From NCBI GenBank assembly GCA_008729055.1, contig SDUX01000001.1, positions 4,151,543 through 4,215,542 on the forward strand: a stretch of 64,000 bases of DNA. Reading direction: 5' to 3'. The stretch comes from Pyropia haitanensis. Lineage: Eukaryota > Rhodophyta > Bangiophyceae > Bangiales > Bangiaceae. The notes beneath the pieces were generated by a model. It was not told the DNA's origin. It was given only the letters and a program-made list of their open reading frames with translations, and ran no database searches. Positions 33,701 to 44,843 of the stretch are shown here, one piece after another; the first letter of the stretch is position 1; every line of letters starts with the position of its first letter. Made by a program: the position numbers and the translations under genes.

Positions 33701-35235
33701 CCCCCCCCAGGCGGTGGCGCCGACCCCCCCCCACCCCCCCCCAGCGCCGCCCTCCCCCCGCTCCGCCGCGACCTTTGCCAGCACCGCCGGCGCGGAGCGG
33801 AGCCCCAGCCGCGCCGCCACCGCGGCGGCCTCCCCCCGCGAGGCCGTCAGCGGCCACAGCCGGCGCGCGATCTTGACGTGCTGATCGTCGGCGGCGTCGA
33901 GCAGCGGCGTCCGCCCGTCGAGCGCGACCGCGTCTGGCGGCGCGCCCGCGGCGAGCAGCAGCTCCACGATGCGCGGCACGCCGTTGGCGGCGGCCAGGTG
34001 GAGGGGCGTGCCGCCCTCCGCGTCGGCCGCGTGCACGTCCGCGCCGGCGGCGAGGAGGGCGGACGTCAGGTCGGCCGACGGCCGCTCGACCGCAAAGTGC
34101 AGCGGCGTCATGCCCTTGACGGTTGTCGCGTCTGGCGGCGCGCCCGCGGCCAGGAGCGCCTCGACAACGTCGACATACGAGTTGTACACGGCCAGGTGCA
34201 GGGGCGTCATGAGGTCCTTGGTGCGCGCCACCCCCGGGTCGGCGCCCGCCGCGAGCAGCGCGCCGACGCTCCGCCTGTGCCCGTTTTGGGCCGCCACCAG
34301 CAGCGCCGACGAGCCGTCGGCGGCGCGCCCGTCGACGGGCGCGCCCGCGTCGAGCAGCGCGGTCACCGCGCCAAAGGCGCCCGCCTCGGCGGCCAAGTAC
34401 AGAGGCGGGCATTGCTGCGTGCCGCCGGCCACGGAGGGGTCCGCCGGCGGGTCCGCCGCGAGCAGCGCCCGCACCGTCGTGGCGGCATCGTCGTCGGCAC
34501 CCGCGGCGGCAAGCAGCGGCGTCGTGCCGTCGTCGTCGGTGGCGGTGACGTCGGCCCCCCCCTTGAGGAGCTCCACCACGTGGCCCGCGCGGCCACGGCT
34601 GGCCGCCTCGATCAGCGGCGTGCCGCCACAGGGCAGCCGCGCGTCGACGGGCGCGCCCGCCGCGAGCAGCGGCGCGACCACCCCCGCCGAATTCTCCACC
34701 GCCAAGCCCAGCGCGGGCACCCCCGCCGCGTTGACCGCCCGCACGTCGGGCGGCGGCTGCGCCGCGAGCAGCGTGCACAGCACCTGCCGGGATCCGCCCT
34801 CGGCGGCGAGCAACACCGGCGTCATCCCCCCCTCCGTCACGTGCGCCACGTCCGAGCCGTGCGCCAGCAGCGCCCGCACCGTCGCGGCGCTGTTGCCCGT
34901 CGCGGCCATGCACAGCGGCGTGTGGCCACACGTCATGGTCGCGTCGACGGGCGCGCCGCGGGCGAGGAGCGCCCGCACCGCGCGCAGCTGGTCCGAGGCG
35001 GCGGCCATGTGGAGGGCCGTCCGGCCGCACGCGTCGAGGGCGGCAGACACCAGCGGCGGGTGCGCGGCGAGCGCGTCGGCCAGCCACGGGAGGTGGCCGA
35101 CGCCCTGGGGGGGGTGCAGCAGCAGCTGGTGCAGCCGCTGGCGCGCCGCCGCGAGGGGGGCGTCCGCGGGGGGGGGGCGGGAGGCGTGCCGCCGCCGGCC
35201 GGACGCCGCCGCGCGTGGCCCTTGGGCGGGGGCAT
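30783..35235 (-). CDS. Ankyrin-repeat protein with long disordered, nuclear-type tail
   Basis: Proposed start is ATG 35235-35233 (MPPPKGHARRRPAGGG). Twelve consecutive ankyrin repeats lie at about 35030-33850, with TPLHLA-type cores such as GMTPLHFAVERPSADL and GGTPLHLAAANGVPRIVELL. Next is a repetitive Ala/Ser/Gly region (33200-33650), then a long disordered part with a basic block RKRSLSQSRSRSPRRKRRR (nuclear signal, SR-like). A SUMO-consensus VKVEPK and a SUMO-interaction-like VPIVDVEDSDD follow. The likely C-terminus is a globular piece, VVARRLLAHYP to LSSVVLYLRGLQSEGG. Frame changes are needed at G-runs 35168-35177 and 31138-31147; the middle is open for 4 kb. Suggests a nuclear scaffold, but the partner and process are unknown. 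Confidence 0.7.
33200..33650 (-). repeat. Degenerate tandem repeat coding for Ala/Ser/Gly-rich segments
   Basis: Units of 30 bases and multiples (plus strand CCGCCGCGGACGAGCCAG and variants) recur many times, with a larger duplicated block in which SSPSSAAASSAADSFAA appears twice. Frame is kept in all copies, as expected for repeat expansion under coding constraint. Confidence 0.7.
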
Positions 35236-36005
35236 CACGGCAGCGGGGGGGGGAAGCGGGGGGGGGGGAGGGGGAGGAGCAGGGGGTTGGTGGGGGGGGG
35301 GGGGGGGGCGCCGGTTGAAAAGAGGGATCCAATGGTGTGGGACCCGCCGGCGGGGGGCGGCGAGCCGGCAGCCCGGCATCCACCGCAACCACGTGGGAGG
35401 GGGTGGGGGGAGGGAGGCGCCGCGCCGCAACCGCCGCTGCGCGGCGGTGCACGGGTAGGCGAGCACAGAGGCGGTGCGGGGTCGGGGGACAGGGGGGCGC
35501 GCGTGCGCCTGCCGCGGCACGTGCAGGTAGTGCACGTGGGCGGGCGACGATGGGCCACCGCGCGCCTGTGCGGCCGCAGGCGTGCTGCGGTCGCTGCAGC
35601 GGGCGTGTGGCCGGCCGCGACCCGTTTGTACGCGCAAGGACTGGCGTCACGCGCCCTCCCAGGCCGCCGTTGATTCAGATCCCGCCGGACGAGATGTCGG
35701 GGATCGCCCGAGGAACATCGTCCAGCGCCGCCCGCCACTTGAGCCGGTGGAGGTAGCACTCCGGTGTCAAATGTCCGCCACCGCCGGAAATGTCGACCAA
35801 ATTACAGTAAAGGAGGGCTGCAAGGACGGCTGCAAGAAAGCGCGTTTGACTTTACCGTCGGCTCATCCGTCGGCCGGATCCCGCATACGAGCGCCTTCCA
35901 AGATTTACCATTGACACTCACCTGACTTGTGCTACCCGCCACACCTCCACTGCCATTGCACACTCCGTCACCTTACCACCCTTTTTTTTCCGTCGCGCAA
36001 GAAGC
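35236..36005. other. Divergent spacer between ankyrin gene and small ORF
   Basis: GC-rich with G-runs to about 35310, then balanced from 35700. A long minus-strand frame upstream of 35235 has only a GTG as its first start and is Pro-rich; I treat it as leader. The CTTTTTTTTCC stretch just before 36000 precedes the small ORF. Confidence 0.4.
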
Positions 36006-36161
36006 ATGTCTTCCGCGAAAGAGACGACCACGACGCTCAATGAGGATGGCCCGACCCGCCGCAAGTGGGGCACTCGGCTGTCCTCGGTGATGCGTGACAA
36101 GCTGGCCGCAGCTCGCGAAGAGCTGGAGACCGAGCCGCGCCGCAAGCGCGCACGTCATTAG
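36006..36161 (+). CDS. 51-residue basic protein, unknown
   Basis: ATG 36006 to TAG 36159-36161. The peptide starts MSSAKETTTTLNEDGPTRRK, continues with KWGTRLSSVMRDKLAAAREE (helix-prone) and ends in a basic nuclear-signal-like PRRKRARH. It sits in balanced-composition DNA between two GC-extreme areas. It has a T-rich leader and an AATAAA 146 bases after the stop, the layout of a short transcribed gene. No family recognised. It could also be chance. Confidence 0.4.
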   Translation: MSSAKETTTTLNEDGPTRRKWGTRLSSVMRDKLAAAREELETEPRRKRARH

Positions 36162-36495
36162 ATGGCCGTGTAGTCGAAAGTGTGTGTGTGATGGGTGACG
36201 GCAGACCAAGATGATGGTAGCGTGCTCTAGTCGCAATAATACCTCTGCACGGTGAAGGTGCGCTGCCAGATCCCTGCAACTGTAAAGTGGTCAACATTAA
36301 AAACACAATAAAATGATGCAATAATCTTCATAGCCTCCTCCACGACTGAGTTCTTACTCCCTGTGCACCAAACTTCGTAGGCAGGGCGTACTCACCATGC
36401 CCTTTTTTTTGGTGCGCAGTGGGTCTCCGGGCGACGCCTGGGCGCGGAGCTGGTTGTCAGATTGGTCGACATTTGAACCAGACTGGCTATCCATA
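36162..36495. other. 3' region of small ORF up to transposon
   Basis: AT-richer than average. Contains AATAAA at 36307-36312, a possible polyadenylation signal. Ends at the left boundary of the DDE transposon. Confidence 0.4.
36307..36312 (+). promoter_or_regulatory. Possible polyadenylation signal AATAAA
   Basis: Hexamer in an A-rich context, 146 bases downstream of the 51-residue ORF stop. Confidence 0.35.
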
Positions 36496-36573
36496 GAGTC
36501 ACGCACGAAAATGTTCAAATTTGCACGAAGATGTGCACTCGAGATCCCACGGGAAGATAAGAAGAATAGCACG

Positions 36574-39253
36574 TCACTCACTCTCCTCCCCCTCCACGCT
36601 GCTCACATCGTACTCATCACTCGAGCTCGCATAAATGCAATCCCCGGCGTGCGCCACGAGCCCTGCGCTGCCATCCGGGCCCGAAGCACATGCCGGGCAC
36701 ACCCAATAGGCCCCGCAATTGCACCCCACCCACCCCTTGCCCCCCCGCCGTATTATTTTTAAACAGGCCCTGCAGGTGTTGTTCTGCCGCTCGCGGCGAC
36801 GCTGCTCCTCGGCCTTGTCATTGTCAGCCCTCTTGAGACCGCGCTGCACTGCACGCTTCTCCTTCTCCTCCTCGGCTTGGTGGCGGGCGGCCAATCGCGC
36901 GCGGGCCTGGGCTGCGAGAGCGGCGCCCGAGTGGAGTACCGAGCGCTGTACCGACACCTGACCGGTCACCGACCCCCGGCGGCTCGCCACGTTGCGCTGG
37001 GTGGCCTCCGCGATGACCGCCGCCGCCGCGCTCTGAGCCACCTCGCGCGTAGAGTCGCCCTCGGGTGCCATACTCAGGTTGGCATTCGCTCGTTTCAGCA
37101 TGACCGCCGGGCTGAAAGGCCAGAGCCCGCAAACCCGGAAAGAGCCGACGATAGCCTCCGACGTGAACGAGAGCACCTCCGCGTTGTAGGCTGCAAGCAG
37201 TAGGGAGTCTCGCGCGCTGGACGAGGTCAAAACACAATCCATAACGCCTTGTTCATTCGCCCGCGTCGTGTGGCCTTTGAAAGAGGCAAAGGGGTAGGCG
37301 TCCAACGGCTGGTTAAAGTAAGATGAGTTGGGTGTCAAGAAGAACAGGTACACAGCCTTGGTAAGGCACCGCTCGATGACGTCAGCTTGCGTGTGGGCAC
37401 CCAACTGGTCACCAAAGAGAAGGGCACTGCGACCGGGGTTGCGCACGCTCCACTCAGCGCAAAAGTGGTCCATGACCAGCCCAAAAGTCTCTCCATCCAG
37501 AAACCCTGTGTCTGTCCAACAGTACAAACGCGGCCACGCACGCCTACTCACCCGTGGGGCTTCCCGGAGAGTAAAAGACACGTCCGCGCTGTGGCTCTCG
37601 TCAAACGTCGCCTTCAAGACGTACACACTGAAGAAAACGCGCCCATCTGCGGAGATGAACGTCAGCAGGGACGCGAGGGTGTTGCGCCGGGTCGATACAG
37701 CGTTAGGGCGCTCCTTGGAGCGCGCCTCAATACGCTTAGCGACCAGGATGCCGCCGCGCTGCACAATGCGGGTCTCGTCGTAGTTGAACACGCAGTCCGC
37801 AGAAAAAGGGTGTCGGTCCAGGAAGACGCGCAGCTCCAAACAGAAGCACTGCACCCCAAAGAGCACCTGTGGCCCTGTCCTCTTGTCAGCGAGGGCTTCG
37901 CAGGCCCGCAAGGACAGGTGGGAGCGGTGCCGGGCCTGTAGCCGTACGGCTACGCCGACCCACAACTTGTGGGGGCGGACCACGCACGCTCGGGTCCCAA
38001 CTTGGAACACCGGAAGCAACCCGTGTAACACCAACACGCGACTTGCGTGTGACGAGTGGCCGACTCGCCAAGGCACGAACAAGATGTGTCGGAGCCAGAC
38101 GGAGTTTTCTTGGCAGCCAAGGGGGGCCCTCCCCGCCTTGCTGGCTTGTGCATATAAACCCTCGTGTGCACGCATGCGCGCGCACACCCCTCGCAAAACA
38201 CGCAAAAAAATGAACACTCAGACCACCCAATAAAAAGGCTCCACAATCAAAGCAAGCAAGCGTAGAAATCCGTCTGGCTCCCGCGCAAAAATATCAAGAT
38301 ACGAACCACTGCAATACTCTGCAAATGGGGAGCCGAAAGTCCTAGTCGGAATTTCGAGCTGAAATCGGAATGTTTCACTCATGGGTCGGGTGAAATCCAA
38401 TCTCAATTCTGAGCCACTTGCTCCGAATATTCAAACCCAGATTCGGGGTTTGTCACAGGGCCAACCAGCGGTTTACCCACTCTCTTGAGACGGCCGCCCC
38501 AAACCGGTTGCTCACGACCGCCTGCAGCTGGGGCCGGGAAAGGGGGAGGTTGTTGATGCTTAACAGAGACGCAAGCACGACGCCGCATGTAGCCATTGAC
38601 AGTGTGTTTATTCGTTTGGGTTGCGGCCAAGATAAACAAACGATAGAATACAATGGTACACACCCCGCACATGTCCAGCATGAGCTGGGCCGAGTGGCCC
38701 ACGAAAGACGACAAGATGTGCGTCAGCGGTACGAGCGCAGGAAGGATGGTGGGAGGCGCGAAAGACGACGGACGTGCCGGCCCGGCGGGAGGGAGAACGG
38801 AGGAGCGGCGGGGTCGTAGATAAGGGGCTCGGCGCGCAGCCGCCGCCGCCCTGCGGCTCGGCTCGCAGCCGCCGCCGCCCGACACAGCCCGCCTCTCCTC
38901 GGCAGCCCTCTCCTGCCGGTTGGGCAGTCGTGTCAGTCGGCGCCTCTCCCACTCATGAGGAGTACCTCGCTCGCCGCAACGACCCAGTCAATCGATCGGA
39001 GTTACCCGGTGAAGAGACGACAAATAACGAAGCAGAATGCTTGGGTAACGCCCACTAGCACCTGCTCCTGCTCCCGCGTCAAGACGGCGTTGCCATGCGC
39101 GGCGCCGGCATCCGTCCGGTGGCGGCGGTACGCGGAGGCGAGTGCCGGGCCCTGCAGCCCAGTATCGGCCGCGACAGTCGCCACCGCCGCCTTGAGCGTG
39201 TTGCCCGAGGCAACAAGTGCCTGCAGGCGGGGTGTCGCCTCCGTGGGCGTCAT
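36574..39253 (-). pseudogene. DDE_1-type transposase, interrupted
   Basis: The N-terminal part (39253 to about 39030, MTPTEATPRLQALVASG, then LTREQEQVLVG) and a helix-turn-helix part (about 38615-38463, NLPLSRPQLQAVVSNRFG, then REWVNRW) are separated by about 400 bases of unrelated GC-rich sequence, perhaps an intron. The second part is cut by the solo LTR, after which the catalytic core continues in frame to 36574. Core motifs: FNYDETRI, LLFGDQLGAHTQ and SSYFNQPLD give the three acidic positions. A coiled, basic segment and a Cys-rich tail (CRAC, CNCGAYWVCPAC) end the protein. The inserted LTR should make it non-functional unless spliced out. Confidence 0.75.
37937..38457 (-). mobile_element. 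Solo LTR with 5-bp target duplication
   Basis: Begins TGTAGCCGTACGGCTAC and ends GGTTTGTCACA, the TG...CA ends of an LTR. It is flanked by GGGCC on both sides (37932-37936 and 38458-38462). Removing it and one GGGCC rejoins the transposase reading frame between REWVNRWL and HRSHLSLRAC. The minus strand carries a TATA-like TTTATATG near 38152-38159. The strand is set by the matching LTR end next to a plus-strand integrase at 57511-57676. Contains a perfect 16-bp palindrome at 37938-37953. Confidence 0.85.
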
Positions 39254-39441
39254 ATCGATTGCGTGGGGGGGGGACAAGTGCGCGGCGAGGAGGGACAGCT
39301 GACTCGATCTCGCATGGACGGGTGAAAATTTCTGTGCAAATCTGAACATTTTCGTGCGTGACTCATAGGCCTACCGGCGGCGGCGGCGGCGGCGGCGGCG
39401 GTCGCGGGCGCGGCGGCTCGCTCGCTGGCGACGCGCCCGAC

Positions 39442-42400
39442 ATGGCGCTCGCCGCCGCGCGCGACGCGCGGCGCTGGGCGGGTGGCCGTCGGCGGCGCGG
39501 GCGTCCGTGTCGGGCGCCGCCGCCGCGCCCACCGGCGGCGGCGGCGCGGCGGCGGCCGCCGCCGCGGCCGGTCGCGAGGCGGGCGGGCACTCCCCCCCTG
39601 CCGGCGCGCCACCCGCGGCGCGGGACCGCAGCGGCGGCGGCGGCGGGCACCCGCCGCGGCGCTCGAGCGTCGACACGCCGGCCGCGTCGCGGCGGCCGCG
39701 GTCGAGTGGCGAGCGCCGCAGGGGGGGAGCGGCGGGACGCTCGCTGAGCGTCGCCGCCGCCGCCGCGGAGGCACCGCCGCCAGCCGACGGGAAGAGCCGC
39801 CGGGAGCCGTCCCCGCCGCCACCACCGCCGCCGCCGTCAGCCCCACCACCGCCGCCACCGCCACAACAAGCCCAAGAGGCCACGGCCGCAGCCGCAGCGG
39901 CGGCAGCGGCGGGCGGAGCGACGGTCAAGGGGCGGCGGCGGCGGAGCCTCGTCGGCGCCACCGCCCTCGTCCGCTCCGCGTCGGCGGTGGTGGCGGCGGC
40001 GCCCGCCGCGCCCGGGCCGCTGCGGTCGCGGCTTGCTGCGCTGGCGCGCGCCGCCGCGTCGCGGCATTCGGCGCCCGCGGCGCCCGCGGCGGCGGCGGCG
40101 ACACCAGCGACGGCCGACGTGGCCGACGATGGCGGCAGCGTGGTCGGCGGCGGCGGCACGGCGGGGGCGGCCGGCTGAAACAGGGGGGCCCGAGCGCAGG
40201 GACGGCGGCGGCGGCGGCGGCAGCGGCGGCGGTGGTGGCGGCCAGGCAACGTCGCCGCCCGCATCGCCGCGAGGGCGGGCCAAGGAGCGGCGCCGGGAGG
40301 GGGCGGTGCGCGCGTCGCCGCCCGCGTCGCCGCGGGAGCGGACCAAGGAGCGTCGCCGTGGCGGCGGCGGTGACGCGTCAGCGCACCCACCGGCGCCGGC
40401 GGCGACCGCGGTCGCGCCAACGATGGCGGCACCGGCGCCAGCGACGTCAGCGGTGGCCGCAACGTCCAAAGGCGCCGCCTCTGCGCCGCCCCCCGCCGCC
40501 GCGGGCGGCCGCATGCCCCCCCACGACGGGGACGAGGCGCGGGTGCCGCGGCGGCCCAGCCGCAAGGCCCGCGGGGAGACCGACAAGGCGGCCAAAGGGG
40601 GCGGCGGCGGCCGCGCGCGGCGCGCGGCCGCGGCGGCCGCGGCGGCCGCCGCGGCGGCACCGCCGCCGCCGCCGACCACCGCGTCGCCCGCGGCACGGCC
40701 GGGCGCCACGCCCGCCGCCGCCGCTGGTGGCCGTGGCGGTGACGCCGCCGCCGCCGACGCGCGGGCGTCGGCGGCGGCTGCAGCGGCGGCGCCCGCCGTT
40801 GCCGACGCGGAAGGGAGCTCCGACTCGCTCTCCCGCCTCAGCTCGGGCTCCCTCCGCATGCGCCGGCGCGCGCCGCCGCTGCGGGTGGAGGTGGACGCGC
40901 CCGCGTGGCGGCCCGCCGGGGGGGTGGCGGCAGCCCGCCACCGCCGCTGGACGAACCCGACGGCCGCGCCCGCCCGCCGGGTGGCGGCGGCGGCGGCGGC
41001 AAGGACGCCGACGCTGAGCCGCCGTCCATTAATCTCGCCGACCGGCTCGGCGGCGGCTCCCCGCGGCGCGCGCCGTCGGCGGCGGCGGCGGGGACGGCGG
41101 GGGGCGCGCCAGAGCGGCGGCTGTCAGCGAGCGCGGTGCGGCGGAGCCACAGCGTCAACGTGTCCGGGGTGGCGGCGGCGCGGCCCGCCGCCGGTCGCCC
41201 CTCCGCCGACCGCCCGCCCTCGTCGGTGGGCGTGGCGGGCCGGTGGCGGCCCGGCGCGGCCGCGGCACCGCCGGCAGCGGTGGCGGCGGCCGCGGCGGTG
41301 GCGCCCGCGGTGGGCGTGCCGCTGTCGTCGTTGGAGGAGCGGCTCATCCCGCTCATGGCGGCGGGCGATGGCGCCGACGACGACGACGCGTCCGAGCTGG
41401 ACGACCTGCCGGGCGACTCGACCGGCTCGCTCAGCGGCCTGTCGGACGGGGGGGAACGGCGCCACCTGGGGTGCGCCTGACGGTGGGGCCCGCGGTGGCG
41501 GCGGCGGCGGTGCTGGCACCGCCGCCGCGTCCATCGGCGCCGCCGCGTCCATGGGTGGCGACGGCGACCACTCGCCGTCGGGGGAAGACCCGTCGGCGGT
41601 GCTGCTCATGGAGCGCGTCGTCGCGCACGTGGCCCGCGCGGCGGCGCTGCACTCACCCCGCGCCGACGGCACCAACGGCGGCAGCGCCGCCGCGGCGGCG
41701 CCGCTGCCGCCGCCGCCCTCGTCGAGGGCGTCGCCCCCCACCGCCGCCGGCTTTGCGCGGCGGCTGCAGGGTGGCGGCGGCGGCCACGCGTCGCCGCCCG
41801 GCTCGTCGTCGTCCCTGTCAGCCGTGTCGCCCGCCGGCGGCGGCGACGACCGCCGGCCGCGGCACCGGGGCGGCGCCCCCCGCGGCAGCCGCCCGTCGTC
41901 GGGCCGGTCCGCCGCGACGGTCGTCGCCGGCTCGCCGGTCGTGCGACCGGGGGTGGCGCCCGCCGGCGCGCGGCGGTCGACCACGTTTGGCCCGCCCAAG
42001 GCGGCGACAGCGGCAGCGGCAACCATATCATCCAGCCGCTCGTCGCGGAGCACCGGCGGCGGCGGCGGTGACGACGACGCGCGGGTGGCGACCAAGAAGC
42101 ACAGGCGTGTGGGAGTGGCGGGGGCGCGCTCCAAGAGCGCGCGGAGCTTGCAGGGCGAGGCGGCGGCGGGCGGCGGCGGCAGCCCCCACCGCTCGTCGTC
42201 GCGACCAGGCAACGAGGAGCCGCCGCGCGATGGCGTCAATGGCGGTGTCGCCGGCGCCACCTCCCCGCCTCGCAAGGCCAAGTCTCGGTCGGTGTCCAAG
42301 AAGAGCCGCGACTCGCCGTCCAAGCCGTCTCGCCACTCCCGCGACAGCCGCCGGGCAGACGGCACGGTGACGCCCGCCGCCGAGGACGGGGCGGTGGCCG

Positions 42401-44843
42401 ACGCGGTCGAGGCGGACGGCAGGGAGAAGCGGCGGAGCCGGTCCAAGGTCGATCGCGACGGGTCGGGCGTCTCCCCCGGCAAGCAGGCCAGGGAGGCAGG
42501 CGGCCGCGCCGCCCGCTCCTCACCACCCCTGGCCGTCCTGCCGCCGCCACCGGTAGAGGCAACGTCCCCGCCGCCGTGGTCGCCCCCCACCCACTGGTCT
42601 GACCGGCGGGCCGGGCGTGCCCCCGCCGCCACTGCCAAAGCCGACGTCGGGCGGGCGCCTCGCGACGGCAACGACGATGACGCCGCGTCTGCAACGTCCC
42701 CCCCGCCTCCGCGGGTGATGCTCGCCGAGGCGGTCGCGCGTGCTGCCGCGCGCGCGGCGGCCCATACGAGCCGCGTCAAGCGCGAAACCGCGGCAAGCGT
42801 GGCGGCGGCGCGGGAGGGGGAAGAGGAGCGTCGCCTCGCGGCGGAGCGGGCCAAGACGGACCAGCGCCGCGCGCGGCGGCAGGGCGTCAAGGCCGACGCG
42901 GGGGCCGCGGCCGTCGCGTGGCTGGGTGGCAGCGGCGGCGGCAGCAGCGGCGGCGATGCCAAGCGGTCGCCGTCGTCGCCGGTCCGCCGCGCGCCTGCCG
43001 CGAATGGCGTGGCGGCCAGCGGAGGGGCCGAGGCGTCGTCGGTGCGGCAGACCGAGGGTGGCGCTCGCGTCGCCGAGCCCCGCTCCCCTGTGGCTGCGAC
43101 GCGCCGACACGCCGCGGCGCCAGACGCCGAGGCAGACACCAACCCGCCGTCGGCAAAGCCCGGGTGGGTGCCGCTGGCACCCAAGCCTTCGGGCCATGCG
43201 CCGACGGCACCAACAGCGGCCGCTGCCGCCGCCGCCCACGCCCTGGACGGCCTGGCCGCCGCGAATGGTGCCGCGTCATCGGATCCATCGCCGCCGGCGT
43301 GGCCATTGCCATCCACGGCCGTGGCTGCCCGTGCCAAGGCCACCGCAACACGACCACCACTGGCACGTGGTGCGGTGAACCATGCGGGCGTGGCCGAGGG
43401 GCGACTTGGAAACGGCGCGTTGCCGCCTCGTGATGTGGTAGCCGTGGCCGCCTCTGGCGCAAGTCTCGCGGCCCTACCATCGGTAGGGGCGACCGACGCT
43501 CCACCGGCGGCTGCTGCACGGAACATCCAGTGGTCATCCTCGGACAACGCAAACGTGGCCGTTCGGATGGGCGGCAGCGACAGTGGCGTCTACCGGGCCG
43601 AGCCGGTGGCGCCCGTGTGCATCTCGTCCGTCGGCAGTGCGGCGGACGTGCTCGCCGCCGTCGATGCAGACGATACGCTCGTCGCCAATTCCTTCTCCGT
43701 CGAGGTGGTCATGGAGACAGACCAGACCGGCGGGGACGAGCGAATCGTCTCCATCCGCAGCATCCGTCGCGTCAGCACCCGTCGGCAGCGGCGTTGCGGG
43801 CGTAAGGCGCGCGCGGCGGCGGGGGCGGCTGGCCGCCGGCCATGCCCGCTGGGTCGGCCGCAAGCGCCCGCGCAGCCCGTCACTGTCGTCGGCGTCGAGC
43901 AGCAGCAGCTGGGGCGCCCTCCCCGTCGTGTCGCCCGGCCACCCCGGGCGCGGCGGCTGCGCCAAGGTCGCCCTCCGGCTCGGCACGGAGCTGCCCCCGC
44001 CCGACGGCCGCTGGCCTCCGCTCGCCGCCGCCGGCGGCCGCGCCGGCGGCCACGCCGGCGGCCGCGCGGCGTCGCGGCGCGGCGCGGCGGCTGGTGCCAC
44101 GCCGCGGTCGCCGCCGCCGCCGCCGCCGTCGGCGTTGTCCTCGTCGTCGCGGCCGGCAGACGAGCCTGGCAAGCGCACCCGGCGGGGCGGCCGCCGGCCG
44201 GGCGGCCGCGGCTCCCGCCCCAGCAGCAGCGGCGGCAGCCCCATCACCGACGACGACGACGGCGACGGCGGCGCGGGCGGCGGCGACCGCGCCTCTGGTC
44301 GGCGCCCCGCCACGTCCCCATGACGCCATACGAGCGGCCCGTTCAGCGACGCCAGCGGCGGCGGCGGCGGCCGGGCACTGTCGACGCGCAGCGGCTCCCG
44401 CCCGCGGGTGCCGCTGGTCGTCCAGAGCGCCGGCGGCCCCGGCAGCGCCACGCCCTTCCCCCCCCTGTACGGCGACGGCGGCGGCGGCGGGGGCGGCGGC
44501 TCGGCGCGCCGCGCGGCGGCGGCGGCGGCGGCGCGCGACCGGCGGCGGCGGCACCACGGCGAGTACGCGCACGCGGAGCGGGAGTACCACCACCGGGCGG
44601 GCGGCAAGGGCGGCGGCGGGGGTGGGGGGGGGGGCGGCGGGGGTGGGGGGGGGGGCGGCGGGGGTGGGGGGGGGGGCGGCGGGGGTGGGGGGGGGGGGCG
44701 GCGGCGCCGCCCACTGCGCCGCCATTTACGCCGTTTCGCCGGCCAAGGTGGCCGAGCCGCACGACGGGCTGCTCGCGCGGGGGATGCTGCGGCTGCGCAG
44801 CGCGCTCGCGCCGCGGCGGATCGATGAGGGGCTTGGCCAGTAG
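39442..44843 (+). CDS. Long disordered Ala/Arg/Ser/Gly-rich protein, unknown
   Basis: No known domain recognised. Coherent protein-like stretches on the plus strand: an acidic patch near 41330-41450 (LEERLIPLMAAGDG, ELDDLPGD), SR-like blocks near 42290-42450 (KAKSRSVSKKSRDSPSKPSR), a charged helix near 42720-42890 (AREGEEERRLAAERAK) and a folded-looking patch near 43580-43780 (VAPVCISSVGSAADVLAAVD, NSFSVEVVMETDQTGGDERI). The plausible end is SPAKVAEPHDGLLARGMLRL to GLGQ at 44843. The main frame is open from about 40190 to 43790, and other parts need frame changes near 40185, 40920, 41450, 43790 and the G-repeat at 44615-44700. Introns may explain some of these. The start is a guess (first ATG). 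Composition suggests a nuclear RNA- or chromatin-associated protein. Confidence 0.45.
44611..44702 (+). repeat. G-rich minisatellite, four units
   Basis: Unit of about 22-24 bases of the form GGCGGCGGGGGTGGGG plus a G-run, four near-identical copies, inside the 3' part of the disordered-protein gene. It could form G-quadruplexes and is a likely site of length errors. Confidence 0.75.

Larger units (their letters stand above)
36496..39364 (-). mobile_element. DDE DNA transposon with 31-bp terminal inverted repeats
   Basis: The left end 36496-36526 starts GAGTCACGCACGAAAATG. The right end 39334-39364 is its reverse complement with one mismatch in 31. ATA flanks both sides (36493-36495 and 39365-39367), a possible 3-bp target duplication; a TA duplication cannot be excluded. 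Inside is a minus-strand transposase of the DDE_1 (pogo/CENP-B-like) type. Total 2,869 bp, of which 521 bp plus one target-duplication copy belong to a later LTR insertion. Confidence 0.85.

Noticed and set aside
38103..38217. N-terminus of the transposase within the long minus-strand frame
   Set aside because: This part lies inside the solo LTR. The frame is open there by chance and starts at a GTG.
41124..43547. 807-codon minus-strand frame opposite the disordered protein
   Set aside because: Open because of GC bias. The plus strand shows more coherent acidic, SR-like and helical patches.
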